From NCBI RefSeq assembly GCF_010730575.1, contig NZ_AP022614.1:2604001-2668000 (forward strand): 64,000 nt of DNA. Direction: 5' to 3'. This document shows positions 39,753 to 47,870 of the stretch, piece by piece. The notes beneath the pieces were generated by a model. The model ran no database searches and was not told the origin of the DNA. It saw only the letters and a list, made by a program, of their open reading frames with translations. Source of the stretch: Mycobacterium parmense. GTDB lineage: Bacteria; Actinomycetota; Actinomycetes; Mycobacteriales; Mycobacteriaceae. The position numbers and the translations under genes are program-made. Position 1 is the first letter of the stretch, and every line of letters begins with the position of its first letter.

Positions 39753-41042
39753 GTGGAGCGTCCCCCGGTGACCCCGCGGGCGCGGACGACGTCGGAGAAC
39801 GCTTCCATCGATTCCACTCGGCGCTCGGCGGTTCTCGAGACCGCCGCCTCGCTGATCGCAACGTCGGGGCTGCGCACCTCGATGCACGAGATCGCCGACG
39901 CGGCCGGCATCCAGCCGGGCAGCCTCTATCACCACTTCGACTCCAAGGAAGCGCTCCTGGTGGAGCTGCTCCGGCGCTACCACCGCGACCTGGACCGCAT
40001 CGCCGAGCAAGCGCTGGCGGCGCTCGACGACCCCGACGCCCGCCCCGGGGTCGGGCAGATCACCGCGCTGGGGGCGGCGGTGGCCCGGTGCGCCGTCGCC
40101 AATCGCGCCGCAATCCAGATCTCGATGTATGAAACCCCCAGCGCCAACGCCGAACTCATCGAGTGGACCCGCCGGCGTCCGACGGCGGTGCTCGACGCCG
40201 TGTACCAGACGCTGCGGGCGGCGCGATGGGCGGGATCGATCGGATCGGAGATCGACCTGCGCGTGCTGGCGGACCGCATCTGCCAGAGCATGCTGCAGGT
40301 CGGCCTCGACGTCGTCCGGCACAACGCACCGGCCGAGGATGTCGCGACGCTGTTCTGCCGGATCATCTTCGAAGGGCTCGCCGCCGGCCGGCCCTCCGAC
40401 GCCGATCTCGACCGGTCCGCCGCGTTCCTGGCCGCCAACGACGCCATCGCCGGCTGGACCGACGACACCGAACCCGACGACCGGGTCGCCCACATCCGCG
40501 CGGTGGCACGCAGCGAGTTCGGGCGCCGGGGATACGAGGGCACGACGATCCGCGACATCGCGGCCGCGGCGGGAATGGGCCACGGCACCGTCTTTCGTCA
40601 CATCGGCTCCAAGGAGGAGCTGCTGGCCTCGATCATGGGCGGCTTCGGGGAGAAGGTGGAGGCCTGTGCGAAACGCGTCCTGCGCGCGCAGTCGACGCCG
40701 GTCGAAAAGCTCGACGCGCTCGGCTGGGTCAACATCAACGCGCTGCAACGCTTCGGCGACGAGTTCCGCATCCAGCTCGCGTGGATGCGCCAGATCCCCC
40801 CGGACGCCGCAAACCCCAGTGTCGAGTTCCCCACCCGGCTCAAGCAGACCAAAGCCCTTCTCGCTCAAGGCATCAAGTCGGGTGAGATAAAGATCGACGA
40901 CGCCCCCCGGGAGATGCTCGCGCGCTGCATCATCAGCCTGCAATGGATGCCGGAGAACATCGTGGCCGATATCGGCGCCACGGCCGCGCAGGTGCATCTT
41001 CGCGACACGCTGCTGCGCGGCGTCGCCTCGGCGTCGGGTTAG
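39753..41042 (+). CDS. Tandem double TetR-family regulator
   Basis: One polypeptide of about 429 aa carries two complete TetR DNA-binding domains. The first is near residues 25-75 (MHEIADAAGIQPGSLYHHFD) and the second near 242-292 (IRDIAAAAGMGHGTVFRHIG). Each is followed by a ligand-binding-like helical region. GTG 39753 lies 13 nt after AGGAG; GTG 39768 is possible and the frame is open upstream. It is divergent from the AveC-like unit and tail-to-tail with the P450 gene (4-bp overlap). A pseudo-dimer that binds as a single chain is an inference. Confidence 0.85.
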   Translation: MERPPVTPRARTTSENASIDSTRRSAVLETAASLIATSGLRTSMHEIADAAGIQPGSLYHHFDSKEALLVELLRRYHRDLDRIAEQALAALDDPDARPGVGQITALGAAVARCAVANRAAIQISMYETPSANAELIEWTRRRPTAVLDAVYQTLRAARWAGSIGSEIDLRVLADRICQSMLQVGLDVVRHNAPAEDVATLFCRIIFEGLAAGRPSDADLDRSAAFLAANDAIAGWTDDTEPDDRVAHIRAVARSEFGRRGYEGTTIRDIAAAAGMGHGTVFRHIGSKEELLASIMGGFGEKVEACAKRVLRAQSTPVEKLDALGWVNINALQRFGDEFRIQLAWMRQIPPDAANPSVEFPTRLKQTKALLAQGIKSGEIKIDDAPREMLARCIISLQWMPENIVADIGATAAQVHLRDTLLRGVASASG

Positions 41043-42235
41043 CCCAGGACCACAGGCAGCCTGCCCCACCCCCGCACGCTGGCGGTGTGCGCCTTCGCGG
41101 CGTGAGAATAGTCGACCTCCCAGTCCGGCCACCGCCTGATGACCTCCTCGAAAACCACGCGCGCCTGCATGCGCGCGAGCGCGGAGCCCATGCAGAAGTG
41201 CAGGCCCTGCCCGAAGCTGAGATGCCCGCCGCCGCGGTGGATGTCGAAGCGCTCGCCGTCGGGGAACCGGCTCTCGTCGCGATTGGCCGAGCCATTGAGC
41301 AGCAGCATGATCGAGCCCTCGGCGATCGGCTGGCCCCGGCATTCGGTGTCGTGGGCGACGTAGCGCGCCTGCACGGGCGAGGGCGCCTCGTAACGCAGCA
41401 CCTCTTCGATGGCGCCCGGCAGCAGCGAGCGATCCGCGACGAGCTCCCGGCGCTGGTCGGGATGGTCGGCCAGCAGTTGCGCGGTGAACCCGATCAGCCG
41501 CGTGGTGGTCTCGTTGCCGGCCCCGGCGATCATGCTCGTGTAGGTGAGCACCTCGGTGCGGGTCAGCCGCCGGACCCCGCCGCCGTCCTCGATCTCGGCG
41601 TTGAGCAGCTGCGTCATCAGGTCATCGGAGGGGTGTTCGGCCCGCCAGTCGATGTAGTCGGCGAACACCTGGTAGGCCTGTTCGAACGCGTCGTCGGACA
41701 CAACGTAGGAAGCCTCGTCCTCCTTGAGGCCGATCGCGTGATCGGTGTTGTCGCGGATCGACGCCTGGTTCTGCTCGGGAATGCCGAGCAGGTAACCGAT
41801 GGTCCGCATCGGGATCAAGGCGCCGAGGTCCGCGATGAAGTCGAAGCGCTCCGGGTCGACCGCCTCGAGCGCGCGCTCGCAGAACTGCCGGGTCAGCGGC
41901 TCGATCGCTTCCATCCGCCGCGGTGTGAAGACCCGTGACAGCAGGCGGCGGTGCAGGTCGTGCAGCGGCGGATCCTCGAAGAGGATCACCCCCGGAGGCA
42001 CCTCGAGCCCGCTCCTGATGACATCCATGGTCGTGCCGCGGCCCGATCGGTAGGTCTGCCAGTTGGGCAGCTCCCGGGCGACGTCGTCGTAGCGGCTCAG
42101 CGCGTAGAAGCCGAACTTCTCGTTGTAATAGAGCGGGGCTTCCTCCCGCATCCTCTTGAACACCGGGTAGGGGTTGTCGTCGATGTCGAAGTCGAAGGGG
42201 TCGTAGTAGAGGTCGACGGCCTGGGCGCCGGTCAT
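41039..42235 (-). CDS. Cytochrome P450
   Basis: The 398-aa soluble bacterial P450 has I-helix SMIAGAGNETTTRL, the ExxR motif in AIEEVLRYEAP and the haem loop LSFGQGLHFCMGSA with the thiolate cysteine. ATG 42235 follows GAGGAC by 6 nt; an ATG at 42265 would add 10 residues. No ferredoxin or reductase is adjacent. It lies inside the pigment-associated block beside the double TetR gene, so steroid/lipid or carotenoid hydroxylation are both possible. I could not assign a CYP family. Confidence 0.92.
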   Translation of the reverse strand: MTGAQAVDLYYDPFDFDIDDNPYPVFKRMREEAPLYYNEKFGFYALSRYDDVARELPNWQTYRSGRGTTMDVIRSGLEVPPGVILFEDPPLHDLHRRLLSRVFTPRRMEAIEPLTRQFCERALEAVDPERFDFIADLGALIPMRTIGYLLGIPEQNQASIRDNTDHAIGLKEDEASYVVSDDAFEQAYQVFADYIDWRAEHPSDDLMTQLLNAEIEDGGGVRRLTRTEVLTYTSMIAGAGNETTTRLIGFTAQLLADHPDQRRELVADRSLLPGAIEEVLRYEAPSPVQARYVAHDTECRGQPIAEGSIMLLLNGSANRDESRFPDGERFDIHRGGGHLSFGQGLHFCMGSALARMQARVVFEEVIRRWPDWEVDYSHAAKAHTASVRGWGRLPVVLG

Positions 42236-42470
42236 GGTGGGGTCCTCACTTGTCTCGGTGTCCACGGATCAACCAAATATTTGTGCCGGATACGCTAACA
42301 CGATGCGTCGGGCCTCGGACCGGCCGCACCGGTCCGGCGGGGTTGCGGTGCAACATCGGCGGAACTGCTCCCCGAGGTTGCCGGGCGGACCATCCGGAGG
42401 TCCGCCGCACAACATCACCTAATATTTGTTCTTCCGGTGTCCTCACCCGTGGCGCAACCGAGCCTCACAT
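42236..42470. other. Intergenic region between P450 and LapA-like genes
   Basis: No convincing gene is seen. It contains the palindrome CAAATATTTG (42274-42283), close to the P450 promoter region. A -10-like TAATAT (42420-42425) would serve the LapA-like gene. AATATTTGT occurs near both, an AT-rich departure from the surroundings. Confidence 0.4.
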
Positions 42471-42530
42471 CGGGTTTGGGCGCCCGCGATGCGGGCAAAA
42501 CGGGTTTGGGCGCCCGCAATGCGGGCAAGA
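42471..42530 (+). repeat. Tandem 30-bp repeat with hairpins
   Basis: Two adjacent 30-bp units (42471-42500 and 42501-42530) differ at two positions. Each begins CGGGTTTGGGC and contains a perfect hairpin: GCCCGC-GAT-GCGGGC (42482-42496) and GCCCGC-AAT-GCGGGC (42512-42526). The second ends 11 bp before the ATG of the LapA-like gene, so the structure lies in its leader. Confidence 0.85.
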
Positions 42531-42537
42531 CCTCATC

Positions 42538-42843
42538 ATGAGCACTCACTCGTCCGGGCGGCGCGCCCTTTCGCGTTCCGCGCCCCCTTCCCCGTTCACC
42601 CGGCTCGCGGCCGCCTGGTGGGCACTCGTCGTCGGCTCGATCATCCTGGTCGTGCTGCTCGTCTTCGTCGCGCAGAACACCGACACCGTCGCCCTGCACT
42701 TTTTGGTCTTCGATTGGACCCTGCCGGTCGGGGTCGGATACCTGCTGTCCGCGGTTGCCGGCGCGACCATCGCCGTGCTGGTCGGCGCCGCGCGGATGAT
42801 TCAGGTGAGGCGCGCGGCCAAGAGGGACGTCAGACACGACTGA
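42538..42843 (+). CDS. LapA-domain (DUF1049) small membrane protein
   Basis: The 101-aa protein has two membrane helices (about 28-50 and 60-84) with the signature VFVAQNTDTVALHFLVFDW between them, typical of the LapA/DUF1049 family. In enteric bacteria LapA helps regulate lipopolysaccharide assembly; mycobacteria lack LPS, so only a general envelope or stress role can be suggested. The ribosome site is weak and the start is directly preceded by tandem hairpins. Confidence 0.82.
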   Translation: MSTHSSGRRALSRSAPPSPFTRLAAAWWALVVGSIILVVLLVFVAQNTDTVALHFLVFDWTLPVGVGYLLSAVAGATIAVLVGAARMIQVRRAAKRDVRHD

Positions 42844-42876
42844 CCTCGCCGCCAGCCCTGGCGATCGCCCGGTCTG

Positions 42877-42905
42877 GGCATTAGCTTAACTATTAAGAAA
42901 TTTAA
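42877..42905. promoter_or_regulatory. Degenerate fourth copy of the crt operator
   Basis: With the register of the three good sites, the core is intact: TTAA (42886-42889), N3, TTAA (42893-42896), N3, ATTTAA (42900-42905). The left arm is GGCATT instead of TTCAGT. It lies about 90 bp before the leader peptide of the next operon. Weaker than the others, but in an isolated AT-rich patch. Confidence 0.4.
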
Positions 42906-42992
42906 CCTCCGAAGTGGCCGCAGCGAGGTTCGGGGCGCCCCGCGGCGGGAATGCACAGCACACAGGCACGCATAACAGGGCGGGGAGAAGCC

Positions 42993-43016
42993 ATGAGGCA
43001 CAGGACAGTGATTTGA
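42993..43016 (+). CDS. Seven-codon leader peptide
   Basis: ATG 42993 follows the strong ribosome site GGGGAGAAG (42982-42990) and encodes MRHRTVI. Its stop TGA (43014-43016) overlaps the ATG of the following gene (TGATG). The main gene's own site (AGGAC) is weak, so its translation may depend on this leader by termination-reinitiation. Confidence 0.55.
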   Translation: MRHRTVI

Positions 43017-44503
43017 TGCGCTGCGTGGTGTTCGGTGCCACGGGTTACCTCGGCACGCGCCTGGCCCCGGAATTGCTGGCGGCCGGTCACCAGGTCCGGG
43101 TGATGGCGCGCGATCCCAAGAAGCTCGACAACGTCGCGTGGCGCGACCAGGTGGAGATCGTGCAGGGCGACGTCATCGACGCAAGCGCCGTCTCCGCGGC
43201 GCTCGAGGGCCAGGATGTCCTGTACTACCTGGTGCATTCCCTGTTGCGTTCGGACTTCGTGGACTTCGACGACCGCGCCGCCCGCATCGTCGCGGACTGC
43301 GCCGCGGGGGCGGGGGTGTCCCGCATCGTCTACGTGGGCGGCATCATCCCCGACGGCCAGAAGTTGTCCGACCACCTCGCCTCGCGGGCGCAGGTGGGCG
43401 AGCTGCTCATGGAATCCGGGGTGCCGACGGTCGAGCTGCGCGCCGCCGCGATCATCGGGGCGGGGTCGGCCAGCTTCGAGATGCTGCGCTATCTCACCGA
43501 GCGCCTGCCGCTCATCGTGGCCCCGCGCTGGCTGCGGACCCGCGTGCAGCCGATCGCGGTCCGCGACGTGCTGTACTACCTGGTCGAGTCGGCGCGGCTA
43601 CCCTCCGGGGTAAACCGGCCCTTCGACATCGGCGGCCCCGACCGTTTCAGCTATACCGAGATGATCCGCAAGTATGCGGCGGTGGCCGGCCTGCCACGCC
43701 GGCCCGAGGTGCCGATACCCCTACTCACGCCGGGACTTTCGGCACCCTGGGTCGATTTGCTGACTCCCCTGCCCCGCCAGCTCGCCGTGTCGTTGATGGA
43801 GTCCCTGGAGAACGACGTGGTGTGCGCCGACCACGACATCGCCCGCTACATCCCCGATCCCGAGAACGGGCTGACCCACTACGAGGAGGCCGTCGAACTC
43901 GCGCTCGGCCACGTCCGTCACAGCGAGCTGCGCACCAAGTGGTCGCGCGCCGACACCGATGGCTCCCCCTCCCAGCCGTTGCCCACCGACCCGCAATGGT
44001 CCGGCGGGCCACTTTACGACGACGTCCGCCGCCGGCACAGCCACGTCGATCCCGCGACGCTCTGGCGGGCCATCGAAACTGCTGTGACGCAACGGAACTG
44101 GTCGGTGGTGCCGTGGGGATGGCCGTTGCGCGGGTGGGTCAACGGGCTGCTGGGCGCCGTGGGAGTGCGCCGGCGGCTCGACGGCCACCAGCCGCACGAC
44201 GGCGAGGCGCTGGACTGGTGGCGGGTGGAGCACACCGACCCGCCCCGGCTGCTGCGGCTGCGTGCCGATATCCCGCTGCCGGGCCGGCTCTGGCTGGAGC
44301 TGTCCGCGGGCCCCGACGGCAACGGCGGCTCGGAATACCGGCAGCGCGCGCTGTTCCAGCCTTATGGCCTTGCGGGGCAACTGTTTTGGACCGCGTCCGC
44401 GCCATATCGTGACGCCGTATTCGGCGGCATCGCGCGTGACGTCACCGCCACCGCGCACCGGGGGCGCAGCGACCGGGCGGTCGCGGGGAAGGAGAACGCA
44501 TGA
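43016..44503 (+). CDS. NAD(P)-binding protein with DUF2867 domain
   Basis: The 495-aa protein has an N-terminal Rossmann domain of the NmrA/atypical SDR type (VVFGATGYLGTRLAPELLAA to about residue 310). A C-terminal SRPBCC-like DUF2867 region follows (about 340-485, WWRVEHTDPPRLLRLRADIP). ATG 43016 gives the classical start MRCVVFGATG. Substrate unknown; such proteins often occur beside photolyases in light- or stress-induced gene sets. It is coupled by ATGA to the DUF2945 gene. Confidence 0.87.
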   Translation: MRCVVFGATGYLGTRLAPELLAAGHQVRVMARDPKKLDNVAWRDQVEIVQGDVIDASAVSAALEGQDVLYYLVHSLLRSDFVDFDDRAARIVADCAAGAGVSRIVYVGGIIPDGQKLSDHLASRAQVGELLMESGVPTVELRAAAIIGAGSASFEMLRYLTERLPLIVAPRWLRTRVQPIAVRDVLYYLVESARLPSGVNRPFDIGGPDRFSYTEMIRKYAAVAGLPRRPEVPIPLLTPGLSAPWVDLLTPLPRQLAVSLMESLENDVVCADHDIARYIPDPENGLTHYEEAVELALGHVRHSELRTKWSRADTDGSPSQPLPTDPQWSGGPLYDDVRRRHSHVDPATLWRAIETAVTQRNWSVVPWGWPLRGWVNGLLGAVGVRRRLDGHQPHDGEALDWWRVEHTDPPRLLRLRADIPLPGRLWLELSAGPDGNGGSEYRQRALFQPYGLAGQLFWTASAPYRDAVFGGIARDVTATAHRGRSDRAVAGKENA

Positions 44504-44715
44504 GCGACAAAGAATTCCACAAGGGCGACAGGGTCACGTGGCGCAGCCACGGCGGCACCGCCGAGGGCGTGGTCGAGGCCAAGCTCACCTCAGACACCAA
44601 GGCGGCCGGCCGGACCGTGCGCGCCTCCGAAGACGATCCGCAGTACAAGGTTCGCAGCGAGAAAAGCGGCGGGGACGCCGTGCACAGGCCGGATGCGCTG
44701 AAGCGCGTGGACTGA
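44500..44715 (+). CDS. DUF2945 (HVA1/TUDOR-like) small protein
   Basis: The 71-aa protein reads KGDRVTWRSHGGTAEGVVEA and ends YKVRSEKSGGDAVHRPDALK, the complete DUF2945 family pattern: a small beta-barrel of unknown function. It starts within the stop of the preceding gene. The 159 bp that follow hold no gene. Confidence 0.85.
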   Translation: MSDKEFHKGDRVTWRSHGGTAEGVVEAKLTSDTKAAGRTVRASEDDPQYKVRSEKSGGDAVHRPDALKRVD

Positions 44716-44874
44716 CGTCGTGCGGGGATGGCCCGTGGCGGCCGACCCCGACTAGTCCTGACCCGACACGGCCACCAGCGGCGTTGCCGTGCCGGCGCGG
44801 CGGTGCCGTAGGCTGTAGCCGCCGGCCGTCCCATCGTCGACCGGTCGGCGTGTCTCGTGAGAAGGACCGGGTAG

Positions 44875-45450
44875 GTGACCAAGCGCGGCGCTGCCGATCG
44901 GCAGCCAGACCGAGCCGAACTGGAAAAGATGATGTCGGCCGACATGCGGGCCGTCACCGCGCAATCTGACCGAATCGGCCGGCACTTCGCGCGTCAAAAC
45001 TCGGTCAGCGGCAGCGACTTCCACGCGCTGCTGCACATCATGGTCGCCGAGACGGCCGGATCGCCACTGACCCTGGCCCAATTGCGGCAGCGCATGGACG
45101 TCTCGTCGGCCGCCATCACCTATCTCGTGGACCGGATGATCGACGCGGGTCACATCCGGCGCGAGCCCGATCCGTCGGACCGCCGCAAGTCGCATCTGCG
45201 CTACGAGAAGCCCGGCATGGAGCTGGCCCGCTCCTTCTTCACCCCCCTGGGCGCCGAACTGCACACGGCCATGGCCGATCTGCCGGACAGCGACCTGCTC
45301 GCGGCGCACCGGGTGCTCACCGCCATGATCGACGCGATGGCCACATTCGAGGCTCGACTCGCCGCGCACAAACCGTCGGACGCCGGGCCGGAGCGCACCC
45401 GGGCCCGCGGGCGCCGCGCGCTCCGCTCAGGCGCCGGCGACTCTGCCTAG
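44875..45450 (+). CDS. Second MarR-family regulator, paralogue of the crt-linked one
   Basis: The 191-aa MarR protein starts at GTG 44875. The recognition region DVSSAAITYLVDRMIDAGHI is nearly identical to GLSGSAITYLVDRLIHAGHI of the protein at 29816-30310, and the wing DRRKSHLR corresponds to DRRKVILR. It should therefore bind the same class of dyad. It has an extra basic C-terminal tail (TRARGRRALR). It is tail-to-tail with the glycosyltransferase gene, near the fni-mmpL operator. Confidence 0.9.
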   Translation: MTKRGAADRQPDRAELEKMMSADMRAVTAQSDRIGRHFARQNSVSGSDFHALLHIMVAETAGSPLTLAQLRQRMDVSSAAITYLVDRMIDAGHIRREPDPSDRRKSHLRYEKPGMELARSFFTPLGAELHTAMADLPDSDLLAAHRVLTAMIDAMATFEARLAAHKPSDAGPERTRARGRRALRSGAGDSA

Positions 45451-46697
45451 CGAACCCGTCGCCGGGCCGCGGGGCCGAGCACCCGCTGCTCGATCAGGTC
45501 CGCCCCCCGGGCCACTCCCCCGGTGGCGGCGAAACCGGCGGCCACACGGCGCGCGCCGTCGGCCATCGACATCGCCTGCTGCACCTTCGCCCTCAGCCGC
45601 GCCGGGGTGAGCCGCTTGGCCGCCAGGCGGGTGCCGCAGCGGGCCACCTCCACCCGCCGGGCCACCTCTGCCTGGTCGCGGGCGAAAGGCACCGCGCAGA
45701 CCGGCACGCCGCGATCGAGCGCTTTGAGCGTCGTACCCATCCCCCCGTGCGTGATCGCGCAGCTGGCCCGCTCGAGTAGCGCCGAGTGCGAGACGAACCG
45801 GCACACCGTCGCGTTGGCCGGCCGCGGCAGGCCGGGCGGAATCCCCGCCGGGAAGGTGGCCACCACGTGCACCTGCTCACCGGCGAGAGCCTGCAACGCG
45901 ATCCGGCCCAGGGCGGCGTCGGGCTGCCTCAGCGAGGACGTGTTCACCAGGACCAGCGGCCGGTCGATGGCGGCGATCCAGTCCGGCGGTGCCGACGGCG
46001 CGGGCTCGAACACGCATGCTCCGATGTGATGCACCAGGTCACCCCAACCCGGATGCCGATACTCGAACGGCTCACCGCCGGTGGCCAACAGCAGGGGGGC
46101 CCGCCGCATGAGGTCGTCCACCGAGGCGACCGGCGACACGCCGAGCCGGGCGCGAATCGCGTTGACGCGCGGCAGTATCGGCCGGTCGAAGAGATGCCTG
46201 ACCAGCGGCCGCACCGAGCCGTCCCGCAGCTCACCGACGACGCCCGGCAGCGGTCGCAGCCCAGGGCCGAACGGCGGCACCCCGCGCGACCGCAGATAGG
46301 GGGTGAACGGTGAGAACACCAACCACGGCAGATCCCCCGCCTCGGCCGCGGACATCGCTCCCCAGCAGTTCGCGTCGACGATGACCGCGTCGGGGCGCAC
46401 CGCGTCCACCGCCCGGCGCAGATCGTCCACCTCGGGCGCCGCCCGACGGCATAGGGTGTCGATAGATATCTTCAGCACTCCCAGCGCATTTCGCGCCTGC
46501 CAGTCCCGTCCCGCGATCGCCTCGATGCCCGGGGCGACGGGCTCTGCGTGCACGCCGACCGCGCGCATCATCTCCACGCCGTCGGACATCGTGCGCAGGT
46601 GAACCTGGTGGCCGCGCCGCACGAGCTCGCAAAGCAGCGCGCCGACCGGCAGCAGATGCCCCAGCGCCGGCGAGCCGTATGCCAGGATCACCGCCAC
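45447..46697 (-). CDS. UGT-type (GT1) glycosyltransferase, possibly carotenoid glycosyltransferase
   Basis: GTG 46697 (VAVILAYGSPALGHLLPV) gives 416 aa, 12 bp after the fni stop. The N-terminal acceptor domain begins with GHLLPV, and the C-terminal donor motif is ITHGGMGTTLKALDRGVPVC followed by PFARDQ, as in CrtX and macrolide or glycolipid UGTs. Being in one unit with fni and beside the carotenoid block, a hydroxy-carotenoid is the likely acceptor; an envelope glycolipid is the alternative. Confidence 0.86.
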   Translation of the reverse strand: MAVILAYGSPALGHLLPVGALLCELVRRGHQVHLRTMSDGVEMMRAVGVHAEPVAPGIEAIAGRDWQARNALGVLKISIDTLCRRAAPEVDDLRRAVDAVRPDAVIVDANCWGAMSAAEAGDLPWLVFSPFTPYLRSRGVPPFGPGLRPLPGVVGELRDGSVRPLVRHLFDRPILPRVNAIRARLGVSPVASVDDLMRRAPLLLATGGEPFEYRHPGWGDLVHHIGACVFEPAPSAPPDWIAAIDRPLVLVNTSSLRQPDAALGRIALQALAGEQVHVVATFPAGIPPGLPRPANATVCRFVSHSALLERASCAITHGGMGTTLKALDRGVPVCAVPFARDQAEVARRVEVARCGTRLAAKRLTPARLRAKVQQAMSMADGARRVAAGFAATGGVARGADLIEQRVLGPAARRRVR

Positions 46698-46708
46698 GTC
46701 GAAGGCAT

Positions 46709-47755
46709 CTACCGGGCGGGGGTCATGTCGACGCCGCGCAAGCCGGACAGGCTGGCCGCGCCGCAGCCGTGCAGGCAGACCCGCAGTTCGTCGATGAACG
46801 GCTGCAGCCAGTCCACCACCGCCGCAGCCGATTCGATCGCTGCGGGCAGCAGCGGCCGGGCCACCGCCACGACGTCGGCGCCGAGCGCGATCGCCTTCGC
46901 GGCGTCCATCCCCGTCCGAATGCCACCGGACGCAACCAGCGGCACGTCGGGCAATGCCGCGCGCACCTCCACGATCGCCTGGGCGGTGGGGATACCCCAG
47001 TCCGCCAGGTGCGGATAGCGCAGTTCGCCGTAGCGGACGAACTGCTCGACTCGCGACCACGAGGTGCCGCCCGCACCCGCCACGTCGATGCCCGTCACCG
47101 GCAGATCGCCGTCAGCGCCGAGCAGTTCGGTGATCGCCGCGGCGCCGATGCCGTGGCCGACCTCCTTGAGCAGCACCGGGAAGCCCACCGCCCCCGCCGC
47201 CTCACGCAGCCGGTCGAGCGAGCCGGAGAAATCGGTGTCGCCGTCGTCCTGGATCGCCTCCTGCAACGGATTGGTGTGCACCGCAAGGGCATCGGCGCCC
47301 ACCCGGTCAAGCGCCTTGGCGAGGTCTGCGACCGTCGACCGGGCCAGCTGCGAGAGCCCGATGTTGCCGAACAGCAGCACATCCGGGGCCAGGTCCCGGA
47401 CGGTGAAGCTGGCAGCAGCGCGCTCGCCCAGCGCGCTGTCGAGCATGATCCGCTGCGATCCGAGCATCATGCCGATGCCCAGCTGCTGCGCGGCGACGGC
47501 CAGGTTCCGGTTGATCGTCCGCGACAACTCCGCGCCGCCCGTCATCGCGCCGATCAGCACCGGCGCCCGCAGCCGCGCGCCGAAGAACTCCACGGACACG
47601 TCGACGTCGCGCAGGCTGGTCTGCGTCAAGGCGTTGTAGGGCAACGCATAACGCTCCAGCCCCGTGCTCACCCCGTCGTAGCCGACCGGCTCGCTGAGGC
47701 ATACGTCGATGTGGCGCCGCTTGCGATCGGTGATCCTGGCCGGTTCAGCCCTCAT
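46709..47755 (-). CDS. fni: Type 2 isopentenyl-diphosphate isomerase
   Basis: The 348-aa FMN-dependent isomerase interconverts IPP and DMAPP, supplying the primer for CrtE. ATG 47755 is 8 nt after GGAG. Conserved elements are [58 protein letters not shown] and [13 protein letters not shown]. It is divergent from mmpL across 115 bp containing a full-match copy of the 29-bp crt dyad, so it should be co-regulated with the crt operon. Confidence 0.95.
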   Translation of the reverse strand: MRAEPARITDRKRRHIDVCLSEPVGYDGVSTGLERYALPYNALTQTSLRDVDVSVEFFGARLRAPVLIGAMTGGAELSRTINRNLAVAAQQLGIGMMLGSQRIMLDSALGERAAASFTVRDLAPDVLLFGNIGLSQLARSTVADLAKALDRVGADALAVHTNPLQEAIQDDGDTDFSGSLDRLREAAGAVGFPVLLKEVGHGIGAAAITELLGADGDLPVTGIDVAGAGGTSWSRVEQFVRYGELRYPHLADWGIPTAQAIVEVRAALPDVPLVASGGIRTGMDAAKAIALGADVVAVARPLLPAAIESAAAVVDWLQPFIDELRVCLHGCGAASLSGLRGVDMTPAR

Positions 47756-47830
47756 CAGCGACGCTCCGGCGCGACGATCTCGGGTCCATACTGTCCATAC
47801 TGCCCCCTCGGGATGCCGACACTCCATAAT

Positions 47831-47859
47831 TTCAGTTGATTAACGTTTAACAAAATGAA
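47831..47859. promoter_or_regulatory. MarR-type operator copy 3 (fni-mmpL)
   Basis: TTCAGT (47831-47836), N3, TTAA (47840-47843), CGT, TTAA (47847-47850), N3, AATGAA (47854-47859): the same 29-bp layout as the two copies before crtE, with identical left arm and core of copy 1. It lies 11 bp before the mmpL start and 75 bp before fni, able to serve both. Confidence 0.8.
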
Positions 47860-47870
47860 ATGGTTGTGTC

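Noticed and set aside
39753..41042. Two separate TetR genes joined by a frameshift or misassembly
   Set aside because: The reading frame is continuous without stops through both domains and the linker, so a true tandem-domain protein is simpler.
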